This document shows positions 1 through 8,452 of a DNA stretch of 64,000 bases, one piece after another. The notes beneath the pieces were generated by a model that ran no database searches, had not been told where the DNA came from, and saw only the letters and a program-made list of their open reading frames with translations. The position numbers and the translations under genes were made by a program. Each line of letters begins with the position of its first letter. Positions within the stretch are counted from its first letter, which is position 1. This DNA is from Clostridium akagii DSM 12554 (GTDB lineage: Bacteria > Bacillota > Clostridia > Clostridiales > Clostridiaceae): NCBI RefSeq assembly GCF_000686725.1, contig NZ_KK366008.1:474074-538073 (forward strand), given 5' to 3'.

Positions 1-13
1 TGAAATATTAACT

Positions 14-754
14 TTAGCCATTTATCACAAGCTCCTCTCCTAAAAAAACCGGTCCTTCTTTACATGATCTTTTTCTTCCACTCTTAGTTTTGCATGTACA
101 TACAAGACACGCCCCAATGCCACATGCCATTCTATTTTCCATAGATACATAAACAGTAACTTTTTTATCTCGGCACATTTCAACAACTTTTGTCATCATT
201 ATCTCAGGTCCACAACATAAAACCATATCGTAATTCTCAACTTTTAATAAATCTGTAACATACCCTTTGTGACCAGCATCACCATTTTCTGTGGATAAAT
301 AGAAGTTATTAACATTTTTTTCCACATTGTCCACAGTTCTACTCTTATTTCTAAATCCCACGTGCAAATCTATGTTGCAACCTTCTAATTTATTAATAAG
401 ATACCTCATTGGAGCTATACCTATTCCGCCAGCAACTATTGCTATATTTCCCTTTATTTTTTCAATGTCAAAGCCGTTGCCCAAAGGTCCCGTTATTTTT
501 ATTTCATCATCTACTTTTAGTTTTGATAAAATTTCTGTTCCTCGTCCAAAAACCCTATAAAGAAAAGTTATTTTATCTTCATCAATATTATTAATACTTA
601 TTGGCCGTGAAAGCGTAGGTTCCCTGTCCCAACCTCTAAGCATATAAAACTGACCAGGCAAACCTTCGAATTTTCCCTTAATGCTTATTTCATAAATATC
701 TTCATCTATTTTTTTATTACTATATACTTTTTCTACTAAATACTTTTCACTCAT
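14..754 (-). CDS. pyrK: Dihydroorotate dehydrogenase electron-transfer subunit
   Basis: FAD/[2Fe-2S] subunit that passes electrons from PyrD to NAD+ in class 1B dihydroorotate dehydrogenase, in the cytoplasm. The N-terminal half is a ferredoxin-reductase-like FAD-binding domain with an RPIS motif. A nucleotide-binding segment reads VAGGIGIAPM. The C-terminal cysteine cluster CGIGACLVCTC plus a later SCKEGP cysteine fits the 2Fe-2S site. I chose the ATG at 754 because GGAGG lies just before it; an in-frame ATG at 781 lacks such a site. It is the last gene of the pyr operon visible here, and pyrD would be expected beyond position 1. Confidence 0.95.
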   Translation of the reverse strand: MSEKYLVEKVYSNKKIDEDIYEISIKGKFEGLPGQFYMLRGWDREPTLSRPISINNIDEDKITFLYRVFGRGTEILSKLKVDDEIKITGPLGNGFDIEKIKGNIAIVAGGIGIAPMRYLINKLEGCNIDLHVGFRNKSRTVDNVEKNVNNFYLSTENGDAGHKGYVTDLLKVENYDMVLCCGPEIMMTKVVEMCRDKKVTVYVSMENRMACGIGACLVCTCKTKSGRKRSCKEGPVFLGEELVING

Positions 755-820
755 AGATTTCCTCCATAAATTTAAATACAATGCATTGTCATAGTCAAAA
801 TAACTATTTGTTATTTTGAA

Positions 821-1684
821 TTATTTCAATTGGCTTAAAATATCATCCCTCATAGTTATAGAGGCATTTCTCGCAGATTCTTCAAAGTTCTTTTCCCCAT
901 TATCATCTTTCTTATAAGCAAGTAGTATTCCTCTTGAAGAATTAACTATACCACCATTTCCATGAGATAAATAATTTGAAACTTCCTTTGCTGTTCCACC
1001 TTGAGCTCCATATCCTGGTATTAAAAAGAAAGTTGAGCCAAATTTATTTCTCATTTCTTTACCTTCAAAACCCGTGGTACAACCAACTACAGCTCCAATA
1101 GAACTGTAACCAGACTCACCTAAGTAATCCTTTCCCATTTCACTTAACTTTTCCCCAACAAAATCATAAACTCTCTTATTTTCACAATTACTTATGTATT
1201 GAATATCCTTTGAACCTTTGTTTGAAGTCCTCAGCAGAACAAAGATGGCTTTTTCATTGTCTTTTATATATGGAAGATAAGGCTCTATACTATCAAACCC
1301 CATATAAGGATTTAGTGTTATAATATCGCTTTCAAAATCCCCTTGAAAATGAGCCTTGGCATACATTTCTGCTGTCCTTGATATATCTCCTCTTTTAATA
1401 TCTGCTATTGATATTACTTTTTCACTTTTCAAATATTCCAAAGTCTTTTTATATGCACTCAGTCCTTTTAATCCATAGGCTTCGTAATATGCTATCTGCA
1501 CCTTGTAACATGCTACTACGTCAATAGTAGCATCTATTATTTTTTTATTGAAATTGAATAATGCATCCTCAATATTCTCATATTTTTTTAAAAAATCTTC
1601 TGGCAAATAACTAAGATCTGTATCTAATCCTAAACAAACATGTCCTTTTTTTTCAACACTTTCATATAATTTATCTATAATCAT
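821..1684 (-). CDS. pyrF: Orotidine 5'-phosphate decarboxylase (long, type 2)
   Basis: Decarboxylates OMP to UMP, the last step of UMP synthesis. The 287-residue length and the sequence around the catalytic lysine (SIADIKRGDI, about residue 95) fit the longer type-2 OMP decarboxylase subfamily rather than the 240-residue B. subtilis type. Further family features are CLGLDTD near the N-terminus and a phosphate-binding stretch around PGYGAQGG. It lies 15 bp downstream of pyrC and 66 bp upstream of pyrK, so it is almost certainly cotranscribed. Confidence 0.95.
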   Translation of the reverse strand: MIIDKLYESVEKKGHVCLGLDTDLSYLPEDFLKKYENIEDALFNFNKKIIDATIDVVACYKVQIAYYEAYGLKGLSAYKKTLEYLKSEKVISIADIKRGDISRTAEMYAKAHFQGDFESDIITLNPYMGFDSIEPYLPYIKDNEKAIFVLLRTSNKGSKDIQYISNCENKRVYDFVGEKLSEMGKDYLGESGYSSIGAVVGCTTGFEGKEMRNKFGSTFFLIPGYGAQGGTAKEVSNYLSHGNGGIVNSSRGILLAYKKDDNGEKNFEESARNASITMRDDILSQLK

Positions 1685-1699
1685 ATTTAAAAACTCCCT

Positions 1700-2884
1700 C
1701 TATATATTATAAACAGTTATCCCGCTTTTTATAGTTCTTAATACAACACCATATAATTGCATTCCATTAAAACAAGTATTTTTACCCTTTGATAAAAAAG
1801 ATTTTGAATCAACCGTATATTTTTTCTCTAAATCTACAATTACAAGATCCCCATCATATCCTAGCTCTATTCTACCTTTATTAAACTTTAATATTTCAGA
1901 AGGATTTTTAGACATTATTTCTGAAAGTTTATTTAAACTTATATTGTTGTTTTTAACAAGTTCCGTATAGCATATTGAAAAGGAAGTTTCTATTCCTGAT
2001 ATACCACATGCCCCATTTTCTTTGTCCTCTTTTGTATGTGGTGCATGATCCGTTCCTATTGCATCCACATATCCTTCTTTTATAGCCTTTATAATATATT
2101 GTCTGTCCTCTTCTTCTCTAAGTGGAGGATTTACTTTATACCTGTCTTCCCCTGTCAGTGCTATATGATGAGGCGTTACTTCGCATGTTACATTAAATCC
2201 CTGTTTTTTTGCTCTTTTAATTTCTTTCATTGCCTCTTTTGTACTTACATGGCAAAGGTGAAGATGTGCTCCGGTAAATCTAGCAAGTTCTATATCTCTT
2301 ATTGTCATAAGATTTTCCGAAAGTCTTGTACTTTCATGAGTAACTTCCATATCCTCTGCGTGAGACATAACAACCCAATCTTTCTTTTTTGCTATTTTCA
2401 TAGCTTGAAGCATGATTTCACTGCTACATACTCCTTTACCATCATCAGATATAGATTTGATATTATTTTCAAGTTCTTTAAGGTGAGTCATATCTTTTCC
2501 CTCTAAATCCCTTGTTATACTAACTGTTTGATTAATATCTACAAGTCCAATTTTCTTAGCCCTATCAAGTACATAATTTACCGTTTTCATAGTGCTACAT
2601 ACAGGTTTTGTATTTCCCATGAGATTAACTGCTGTATATCCGCCTTTTACCGCAGCCATGCTTCCACTTTCAATATCCTCTTTATATGTAAACCCTGGAT
2701 CCCTAAAATGACTGTGCAAATCTGTAAAAGCGGGCATTACCACTTTCCCTTTTGCGCTTATTGTTTCACAATCCTTTTTTAAACCCTGACCTATTTCCTT
2801 GATCACTCCATCTTTTATATATATATCGCCAAAAACATCATGAGAAAAATCAACTATTCTTCCATTCTTAATTAAAAGTTCCAA
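1700..2884 (-). CDS. pyrC: Dihydroorotase
   Basis: Zinc amidohydrolase that closes carbamoyl aspartate to dihydroorotate. The metal-binding motif DLHSHFRDPG occurs at about residues 55-64. Later histidines in VMSHAED, LHLCHVS and the DAIGTDHAPH motif complete the expected metal and catalytic set. The 394-residue length (a little under the 420-430 usual for type I enzymes) and the motifs fit type I dihydroorotase. It sits between pyrI (68 bp upstream) and pyrF (15 bp downstream) in the pyr operon. Confidence 0.95.
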   Translation of the reverse strand: MELLIKNGRIVDFSHDVFGDIYIKDGVIKEIGQGLKKDCETISAKGKVVMPAFTDLHSHFRDPGFTYKEDIESGSMAAVKGGYTAVNLMGNTKPVCSTMKTVNYVLDRAKKIGLVDINQTVSITRDLEGKDMTHLKELENNIKSISDDGKGVCSSEIMLQAMKIAKKKDWVVMSHAEDMEVTHESTRLSENLMTIRDIELARFTGAHLHLCHVSTKEAMKEIKRAKKQGFNVTCEVTPHHIALTGEDRYKVNPPLREEEDRQYIIKAIKEGYVDAIGTDHAPHTKEDKENGACGISGIETSFSICYTELVKNNNISLNKLSEIMSKNPSEILKFNKGRIELGYDGDLVIVDLEKKYTVDSKSFLSKGKNTCFNGMQLYGVVLRTIKSGITVYNI

Positions 2885-2952
2885 ACAAATTCCTCCCTAG
2901 GTATCCTTTCAATAAAACAATAAGTATACCAGTTTATTTTGTTTTAAATTCT

Positions 2953-3375
2953 TTATATTGTAACAATTTCGTCACAATACTCACATCTATATTCTCCTTT
3001 TTCTTCATCTACTAAATTAAATACATGAGTTACATATTTCTCAACAGAAGTAATACATCGTGGGTTTTTGCATTTCAATACATTTTCAACTTTTTTTGGG
3101 AGGCTAAGTTTAATTTTTTCCTTGATTATTTCATTTTCAATTATATTTACTGTAATATTGTGATCTAAAAGACCTAGCATTTTAAAATCTAAATCTATAT
3201 CATTTTCAATTTTAATTATATCTTTTTTCTTATTTTTAGTACTACTTACATTCATAATTAATGCAGTAGGAAAATCTGCATCCTCAAGATTCAAATAATT
3301 ATATATCTTAATGCCGTGACCTGCTTGAATATGGTCTATAACTATACCATTAATTATGCTATTTATAGTAATCAT
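2953..3375 (-). CDS. pyrI: Aspartate carbamoyltransferase regulatory subunit
   Basis: Regulatory chain that binds nucleotides and links catalytic PyrB trimers. An N-terminal allosteric domain ([19 protein letters not shown]) is followed by a C-terminal zinc domain with two cysteine pairs, CKNPRC and CEYC, as in E. coli PyrI. Length is 140 residues against about 150 usually. Its ATG overlaps the pyrB stop codon by one base (TAATG), which suggests translational coupling and equal production of both chains. A separate regulatory chain implies an allosteric class B enzyme. Confidence 0.95.
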   Translation of the reverse strand: MITINSIINGIVIDHIQAGHGIKIYNYLNLEDADFPTALIMNVSSTKNKKKDIIKIENDIDLDFKMLGLLDHNITVNIIENEIIKEKIKLSLPKKVENVLKCKNPRCITSVEKYVTHVFNLVDEEKGEYRCEYCDEIVTI

Positions 3376-4298
3376 TAAGCCACCCCCAAAAGTTTTGCCA
3401 TTAATGCCATTCTTACAAACATTCCAAATTTAGCCTGCTTAAAATAGCATGCCCTTGGATCATCATCTACTTCATAGGCTATTTCATTTACCCTTGGTAA
3501 CGGATGTAGAATTATCATATCTTTTTTAGCCAGTTCTAGCTTTTCTTTGTCTAGGATATAACTATCTTTTAGTCTTATATAATCCTCTTCATTAAAAAAC
3601 CTTTCTTTCTGAACTCTAGTCATATAGAGGATATCTAAGTCCCCTATTACTTTTTCTAACTTATGGGCTTCTACAAATTCAATATTATTTTTCTGTAATA
3701 TTTCTTTTTTTATATAATCTGGGATCTTTAATTCATTAGGTGAGATTAAAATAAATTTATTGTTTTTATATCGTGAAAGGGCCTTAATAAGTGAGTGAAC
3801 TGTTCTTCCGAACTTAAGATCACCACATATACCGATTGTTGAATCAGTTAGTTTACCTTTAATATTTTTGATTGTAAGAAGATCAGTTAATGTTTGAGTT
3901 GGATGTTGATGACCTCCGTCTCCTGCATTTATTATAGGTACTTCTGAGTACATAGCCGCAATTTTAGGAGCACCTTCCTTGGGATGCCTCATAGCAACTA
4001 TATCAGCGTAACACCCTACAACCCTTATAGTATCTGCTACAGTTTCTCCCTTGGACACTGAGGTTGAATTTGGTTCTGAAAAGCCAACAACTTGACCGCC
4101 AAGCCTTAACATGGCAGTTTCAAAGCTAAATCTTGTTCTAGTACTTGGTTCATAAAAAAGTGTAGCCAATATTTTACCAAAAGCTATTTTTTCATAGTCC
4201 TCTGGTTTTTCCATTATATTATCTGCTAATTTAAATATTTCGTCTAATTCTTCAATGCTTAGATCCATAGGATCAATTAAACTTCTTCCTTTTAACAT
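3375..4298 (-). CDS. pyrB: Aspartate carbamoyltransferase catalytic subunit
   Basis: Joins carbamoyl phosphate and aspartate, the first committed step of pyrimidine synthesis. Seen motifs are STRTRFSFE (carbamoyl-phosphate binding), [21 protein letters not shown] and [11 protein letters not shown]. The start at 4298 gives 307 residues, the usual family length, and has AGGAGG six bases upstream. The frame stays open further upstream, but that stretch is the regulatory leader. The ribosome binding site itself lies inside a PyrR-box sequence, so translation may be controlled directly. Confidence 0.95.
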   Translation of the reverse strand: MLKGRSLIDPMDLSIEELDEIFKLADNIMEKPEDYEKIAFGKILATLFYEPSTRTRFSFETAMLRLGGQVVGFSEPNSTSVSKGETVADTIRVVGCYADIVAMRHPKEGAPKIAAMYSEVPIINAGDGGHQHPTQTLTDLLTIKNIKGKLTDSTIGICGDLKFGRTVHSLIKALSRYKNNKFILISPNELKIPDYIKKEILQKNNIEFVEAHKLEKVIGDLDILYMTRVQKERFFNEEDYIRLKDSYILDKEKLELAKKDMIILHPLPRVNEIAYEVDDDPRACYFKQAKFGMFVRMALMAKLLGVA

Positions 4299-4304
4299 AT
4301 TCAT

Positions 4305-4339
4305 CCTCCTTCTTAGTCTCTCTGTACTAAATTTAAAGG
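4305..4339 (-). promoter_or_regulatory. PyrR-box-like RNA sequence overlapping the pyrB ribosome binding site
   Basis: Read on the minus strand, this segment contains CAGAGAGACTAAGAAGGAGG, close to the conserved PyrR-binding loop of Firmicute pyr leaders (CAGAGAGRCT...GAAGG). The last six bases are the pyrB Shine-Dalgarno sequence. It is the second copy of the box at 4404-4435; both begin CCTTTAA. A PyrR-UMP complex bound here would be expected to block ribosome access. PyrR binding itself is inference, and no pyrR gene lies in the window. Confidence 0.7.
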
Positions 4340-4342
4340 TGC

Positions 4343-4371
4343 AAAAAATGCCTTCCCCTAAAGGAAGGCAT
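4343..4371 (-). terminator. pyr leader intrinsic terminator (attenuator)
   Basis: A 9-bp stem ATGCCTTCC/GGAAGGCAT with a 6-nt loop is followed on the minus strand by TTTTTT. It lies between the two PyrR boxes and before pyrB. The GGAAGG at the 3' side of the upstream box could pair with CCTTCC of the terminator stem, so an antiterminator is possible, as in B. subtilis pyr attenuation. Confidence 0.85.
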
Positions 4372-4403
4372 AATGATATCAATACTCATTTATTCCTGTT
4401 CTA

Positions 4404-4435
4404 CCTTCCCAGTCTCTCTGAACTGAACTTAAAGG
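4404..4435 (-). promoter_or_regulatory. PyrR-binding loop (anti-antiterminator)
   Basis: On the minus strand this reads CCTTTAAGTTCAGTTCAGAG followed by AGACTGGGAAGG. The core matches the PyrR recognition loop in position and order: first promoter, then this box, then the terminator. Its role would be to bind PyrR-UMP and favour the terminator when uridine nucleotides are abundant. Confidence 0.8.
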
Positions 4436-4453
4436 CTAATCAATTCGATTATT

Positions 4454-4482
4454 ATATTATCATACCCATAATTTATTGTCAA
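4454..4482 (-). promoter_or_regulatory. Sigma-A-type promoter of the pyr operon
   Basis: The minus strand shows TTGACA (4477-4482), a 17-nt spacer and TAATAT (4454-4459). It lies about 20 bp upstream of the first PyrR box, where the promoter of an attenuated pyr leader is expected. Confidence 0.8.
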
Positions 4483-4667
4483 TGCACCCCAATATCCTAT
4501 AATTTCACTTATGCTACAATGTCTAAACAACATCCATTTTGTAAATTTTTTATAACAACGCCTACTTTTCCGTAAATTTATGTGGAAAAATGTTTCTCTA
4601 ACCATTAAAATGAATATGGTGTATAAATAAAATAATTTTACTCGTGTTCTGAAAGGATTGTGTTAAT

Positions 4668-5276
4668 TTGGTTAATCATATTATAAACTTGTTAATTTTA
4701 ATACTAGGAAAACTTGGATACTTCGGAACTTTTTTTGGAATGTTCTTTGAAAGTGCATGTATCCCAATACCAAGCGAAATTACTTTACCTTTGGGTGGTT
4801 ATCTCAGCTTTACAGGTCAATTAAATTTAATACTTGTCATAATCTTTGGTACTGCTGGAGGAACTGCTGGTTCCATATTCGCATATTACATAGGAGCGAA
4901 GGGCGGAAGACCTCTAGTGGAAAAGTATGCTGATAAACTACACCTTTCAAAGGAAAAGATTGATAGTAGTGATGCCTTATTTAATAAGTATGGTGATAAA
5001 ATAATATTTATATCAAGACTTCTCCCTATTATTAGAACCTTCATTTCCCTGCCTGCGGGAATTGCAAAGATGAATTTTGCTAAATTCACCATTTACACTA
5101 TTATTGGTTCTGCAATCTGGAGCTCACTTCTGGTATATTTAGGTTTTGCTATGGGGAAAAATTGGGAAACTATTCGTTCATATTATCATTACTTAGATAT
5201 AGCTGTTGTACTAATAATTGTTGGATTTATAGTGTATAAAATAATTACTCGGAAAAAGCAAAAGAAAACACTGTAA
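4668..5276 (+). CDS. DedA family membrane protein
   Basis: Integral membrane protein of the DedA/VTT superfamily (202 residues), whose members act in lipid flipping and membrane homeostasis. Family signatures are an N-terminal FFESACIPIPSEITLPLGGYL-type segment with its acidic residue and prolines, and ISRLLPIIRTFISLPAG in the second half. About five hydrophobic segments and a basic C-terminal tail (RKKQKK) are present. The start is a TTG at 4668 with AAAGG about 11 bases upstream; no in-frame ATG fits better. It stands alone, divergent from pyrB and convergent with the ABC exporter. Confidence 0.85.
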   Translation: MVNHIINLLILILGKLGYFGTFFGMFFESACIPIPSEITLPLGGYLSFTGQLNLILVIIFGTAGGTAGSIFAYYIGAKGGRPLVEKYADKLHLSKEKIDSSDALFNKYGDKIIFISRLLPIIRTFISLPAGIAKMNFAKFTIYTIIGSAIWSSLLVYLGFAMGKNWETIRSYYHYLDIAVVLIIVGFIVYKIITRKKQKKTL

Positions 5277-5333
5277 GTAATTAAAAGTTACAAGTTCATG
5301 AATATTTTCTGCTAATGCAGAATAATAGATTAT

Positions 5334-5373
5334 AAAAGTAAGGCAGATGTGTAAACTCATCTGCCTTACTTTT
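5334..5373. terminator. Bidirectional terminator between dedA-type gene and ABC exporter
   Basis: A 16-bp perfect stem (AAAAGTAAGGCAGATG and its complement) with an 8-nt loop is flanked by A-rich and T-rich arms. It serves the two convergent genes. Confidence 0.9.
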
Positions 5374-5416
5374 ATATATTTTTTTATTTTTCGTTAAGAC
5401 AAAATCCCCTTAACTC

Positions 5417-7162
5417 TTAACGTTGCTCCATTACTTCAAATTGCATATTATAAAGAGAAGCGTACATACCCTCATTCTCCATAAGCATATCATGATTTCC
5501 TCTTTCTATAATTCCTTCCTCTGTTAGAACTAAAATTTCATCTGCATTTCTTATGGTACTAAGCCTATGTGCAATGACTATAGTCGTTCTATTCTTTGAA
5601 AGTTCCTCCAGGGAATTTTGAATAAATTTTTCACTGGCATTATCAAGAGCGGAAGTTGCTTCATCCAAAATTAGTATTGGTGGATTTTTAAGAAATACTC
5701 TAGCGATAGATATTCTCTGCTTTTGCCCACCAGAAAGTTTAACTCCTCTCTCACCTACAAAGGTATCATAACCATCTTCAAGTTCCATAATATAATCATG
5801 TATATTAGCTCTCTTTGCAGCCTCTAGTATTTCTTCATCCGTGGCTTCTTCCTTACCATAAGCAATATTTTCTTTTATAGATCCACCAAACAAATACACC
5901 TCTTGCTGTACAATACCTATTGAGTTTCTAAGTGAGTTTAGTTTTATATCTCTTACATCTATTCCATCTATAGTTATACTTCCTTCAGAAGTTTCATAAA
6001 ATCGTGGAATAAGGCTACAAAATGTAGTTTTTCCACCACCAGAAGGACCAACTATAGCTATCTTTTTGCCTGCAACTATTTTTATATTTATGTTATCAAG
6101 TATTGTTGAACCTTCACCATATCTAAACGTTACATTTTTAAATTCAATATTACCTTTAGTATCATTAAGATTAACCGCACCTTTTTTATCAACAATATCA
6201 GGATTTGTATCAAGTATTTGTAATAGCCTGGTAAATCCAGTTAATCCTCGTTGAAATTGTTCTGTGAAATTCACAAGTTTATCTACAGGATTTAAAAATA
6301 TATTTATATACAATATATATATTACAAGATCAGAAACATTAAAACTTCCACTACTTATAAATATTCCACCAAGTAAAATTACAGAAAGATATAACATTCC
6401 TTGAAAAAAACTATTTCCACTATAATATTTACCCATTATAAAATAACTTTTTTCCTTAGTTTTTAGAAATTCCAAGTTACCTTTTCGAAATTTAGCCGCT
6501 TCTACTTTTTCGTTTGCAAATGATTTAACAACTCTTATACCTGAAAGGGTATCTTGAACTACTGCATTTACATCTGCAATCTTCACTCTATTACTCATAA
6601 ATACTACTTCCATTTTTTTATTGTAATATAATGAAAAATAAAGCATTACTAATGTGAAAAATACTAATAAAAATGTTATTGGAACATTTATACTAAAAAG
6701 AATAGCAAAAGATCCTATTATCTTTATTAGTGAAATGAACAAATCTTCTGGCCCATGGTGTGCTAGTTCTGATATGTCAAACAAATCATTTACTATTCTT
6801 GACATAAGCGTTCCAGTGTTATTATTATCATAATATGAAAAAGAAAGTTTTTGATAATGTTCAAAAAGGTCTCTCCTCATATTTGTTTCCATCTTAGCTC
6901 CCATTATATGGCCCCAAGAAGTTATGAAATATTGGCAAAAATACCTTATTATATACATAACTAATAATGCCCCGCCAAGTATTAAAACATATCTCAATAT
7001 AACATTTTTGTCTTTTAATATATACACATGATTGAGCAAAAATTGTACAATTATAGGAAAAGCTAAATCCACTGCTGATAATATGAGTGCGCAGAACATA
7101 TCTGCCGCAAATAAATTTTTATATGGTTTGTAATACGCAAAAAATCTTTTAAGTTTATTCAT
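5417..7162 (-). CDS. ABC exporter, fused permease and ATPase (MsbA/BmrA type)
   Basis: Half-transporter of 581 residues expected to work as a homodimer in the membrane, exporting lipids or drugs. Residues 1 to about 310 form the six-helix exporter domain. The ATPase follows with Walker A GPSGGGKTTF, signature LSGGQKQRISIAR, Walker B ILILDEATSALD and the H-loop VIAHRLS. The gene is monocistronic, between a terminator and the divergent SASP gene. The substrate cannot be read from the sequence. Confidence 0.9.
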   Translation of the reverse strand: MNKLKRFFAYYKPYKNLFAADMFCALILSAVDLAFPIIVQFLLNHVYILKDKNVILRYVLILGGALLVMYIIRYFCQYFITSWGHIMGAKMETNMRRDLFEHYQKLSFSYYDNNNTGTLMSRIVNDLFDISELAHHGPEDLFISLIKIIGSFAILFSINVPITFLLVFFTLVMLYFSLYYNKKMEVVFMSNRVKIADVNAVVQDTLSGIRVVKSFANEKVEAAKFRKGNLEFLKTKEKSYFIMGKYYSGNSFFQGMLYLSVILLGGIFISSGSFNVSDLVIYILYINIFLNPVDKLVNFTEQFQRGLTGFTRLLQILDTNPDIVDKKGAVNLNDTKGNIEFKNVTFRYGEGSTILDNINIKIVAGKKIAIVGPSGGGKTTFCSLIPRFYETSEGSITIDGIDVRDIKLNSLRNSIGIVQQEVYLFGGSIKENIAYGKEEATDEEILEAAKRANIHDYIMELEDGYDTFVGERGVKLSGGQKQRISIARVFLKNPPILILDEATSALDNASEKFIQNSLEELSKNRTTIVIAHRLSTIRNADEILVLTEEGIIERGNHDMLMENEGMYASLYNMQFEVMEQR

Positions 7163-7379
7163 TATTAAAATATCACCTTTTCTCTAAAATAATTATAATT
7201 CCCATTTGATAAGAGTAACATTTAATTTTAATTTTATCAACAAGTAGTTTTCCTTTGTTTCTCATCTCTTTTGAATTAATCCCAAAAGCACCTTAAATTA
7301 CATAGGATATGATTTTAGAAACTACACAATATACTAACGTAACACAAACAAATTATTATTTATAAGGAGATGTTTACTA

Positions 7380-7580
7380 ATGGCAAGTAGAGGAAATAGA
7401 GTTTTAGTACCTGAAGCAAAGGAAGCGTTAAATAAATTTAAGTTGGAAGCAGCTCATGAGGTAGGTACTCCTTTATCAGAAGGATACAATGGAGATCTTA
7501 CTTCAAAACAAAATGGTTCTGTTGGTGGCCAAATGGTTAAAAAAATGGTTCAGGATTACGAAAGTAAAATAAGCAAATAG
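7380..7580 (+). CDS. Alpha/beta-type small acid-soluble spore protein
   Basis: DNA-coating spore protein of 66 residues, made late in the forespore and degraded by the GPR protease during germination. Family features are an N-terminal ALNKFKLEAAHEVG segment containing the likely GPR cleavage region, and a C-terminal GSVGGQMVKKMVQDYE segment that resembles the conserved DNA-binding helix. Start: ATG at 7380 behind AAGGAGATG. It shows that the organism forms spores. The expected forespore (sigma-G) promoter could not be assigned with confidence. Confidence 0.93.
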   Translation: MASRGNRVLVPEAKEALNKFKLEAAHEVGTPLSEGYNGDLTSKQNGSVGGQMVKKMVQDYESKISK

Positions 7581-7603
7581 TTGTGTTATTATAAAAAAGA
7601 AAG

Positions 7604-7665
7604 AAGCTGTTTCAAAGTTAGAAATTACTTAGCAATTTCTAACTGCTTGAAACAGCCTCTTTTAT
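7604..7665 (+). terminator. Terminator of the SASP gene
   Basis: A long inverted repeat (GCTGTTTCAA... with ...TTGAAACAGC, plus an inner TTAGAAATT stem) is followed by CTCTTTTATTATTTTTT. Confidence 0.85.
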
Positions 7666-7742
7666 TATTTTTTCACTATATTGGTATATCTATTTATTAT
7701 TTTTTCTACTTTACTGAAAAATTCTTATTACCTTATAACTTA

Positions 7743-8168
7743 CTACATACATCTAACCCTCATGTTATTCATTGAAGCATATTTATCAGAATTTATCAAA
7801 TCACTTTTTTTGATTATTCCTATAAATATATTGTTATCATCAACAACTGGAGTAAAACCTTGATTTATCATATCATTGGGTAAATCCTCAACCTTACAAT
7901 CTATATGCACAGGTCTAATTACCATTTGTCTTACTATATCTAATATTCCCACTTTATTAAAATCCTTAAATTCTACTTCAGGGGAATTTTTTATCTTACG
8001 GACTAAATCATCTTTTGTAACAGTTCCAACATATATTCCATGGTTATCTAATATAGGAATTTGAATGCAATTATGATATTTCATCTTTTCTAAAATTTGC
8101 CTCACTGTAGAAGTTAATTTACCATATATTACTTCTTTTTTAGGAGTTAAAAAAAACACTATAGTCAT
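7743..8168 (-). CDS. Two-CBS-domain protein
   Basis: Small cytoplasmic protein (141 residues) made of a tandem CBS pair, a Bateman module that usually binds adenine nucleotides. The first CBS holds CIQIPILDNHGIYVGTVTKDDL and the second TPVVDDNNIFIGIIKKSDL, each with the typical G-x-(I/V)-T/K-x-x-D-L ending. There is no attached effector domain, so the target is unknown. Start supported by AGAGG about eight bases upstream. The gene is convergent with the SASP gene. Confidence 0.8.
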   Translation of the reverse strand: MTIVFFLTPKKEVIYGKLTSTVRQILEKMKYHNCIQIPILDNHGIYVGTVTKDDLVRKIKNSPEVEFKDFNKVGILDIVRQMVIRPVHIDCKVEDLPNDMINQGFTPVVDDNNIFIGIIKKSDLINSDKYASMNNMRVRCM

Positions 8169-8359
8169 AACTATTAACCTCTTTCCTTAGATTACTTTTA
8201 CTATAATTATATTATATATGTATTGTTTCAAGATTTCAATAGTTTTTTATCGATTTATCAATAGAACTCTAGTTTTGTTTAACATATTAATAAAATATTC
8301 ATTTATTGTTATTAACCTATACATTAATAACATTAAAACTTGATTTAATTATTTATAAC

Positions 8360-8413
8360 AAAATGAGGATGTAAGTAGATTTGTTTATGCAAACCTACTT
8401 ACATCCTCATTTT
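8360..8413 (-). terminator. Terminator after cobT
   Basis: An almost perfect stem of about 20 bp (AAATGAGGATGTAAGTAG and complement), with a loop carrying GGTTTGCATAAACAAA on the minus strand, is followed by TTT. It lies between the cobT stop and the CBS gene. The hairpin resembles those at 23171-23217 and, less closely, 31667-31712. Confidence 0.75.
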
Positions 8414-8452
8414 ATATTTATTGTATACTATCAAAAATAGCTTCCTTAATTT

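Noticed and set aside
4255..4575. 106-codon open frame on the plus strand over the pyr leader
   Set aside because: It lies antisense to the pyrB start, PyrR boxes and promoter, has no ribosome binding site, and its sequence follows from the leader repeats.
7300..7379. Forespore sigma-G promoter for the SASP gene
   Set aside because: GATATG and CAATATACT give only a weak match with uncertain spacing, so it was not listed as a feature.
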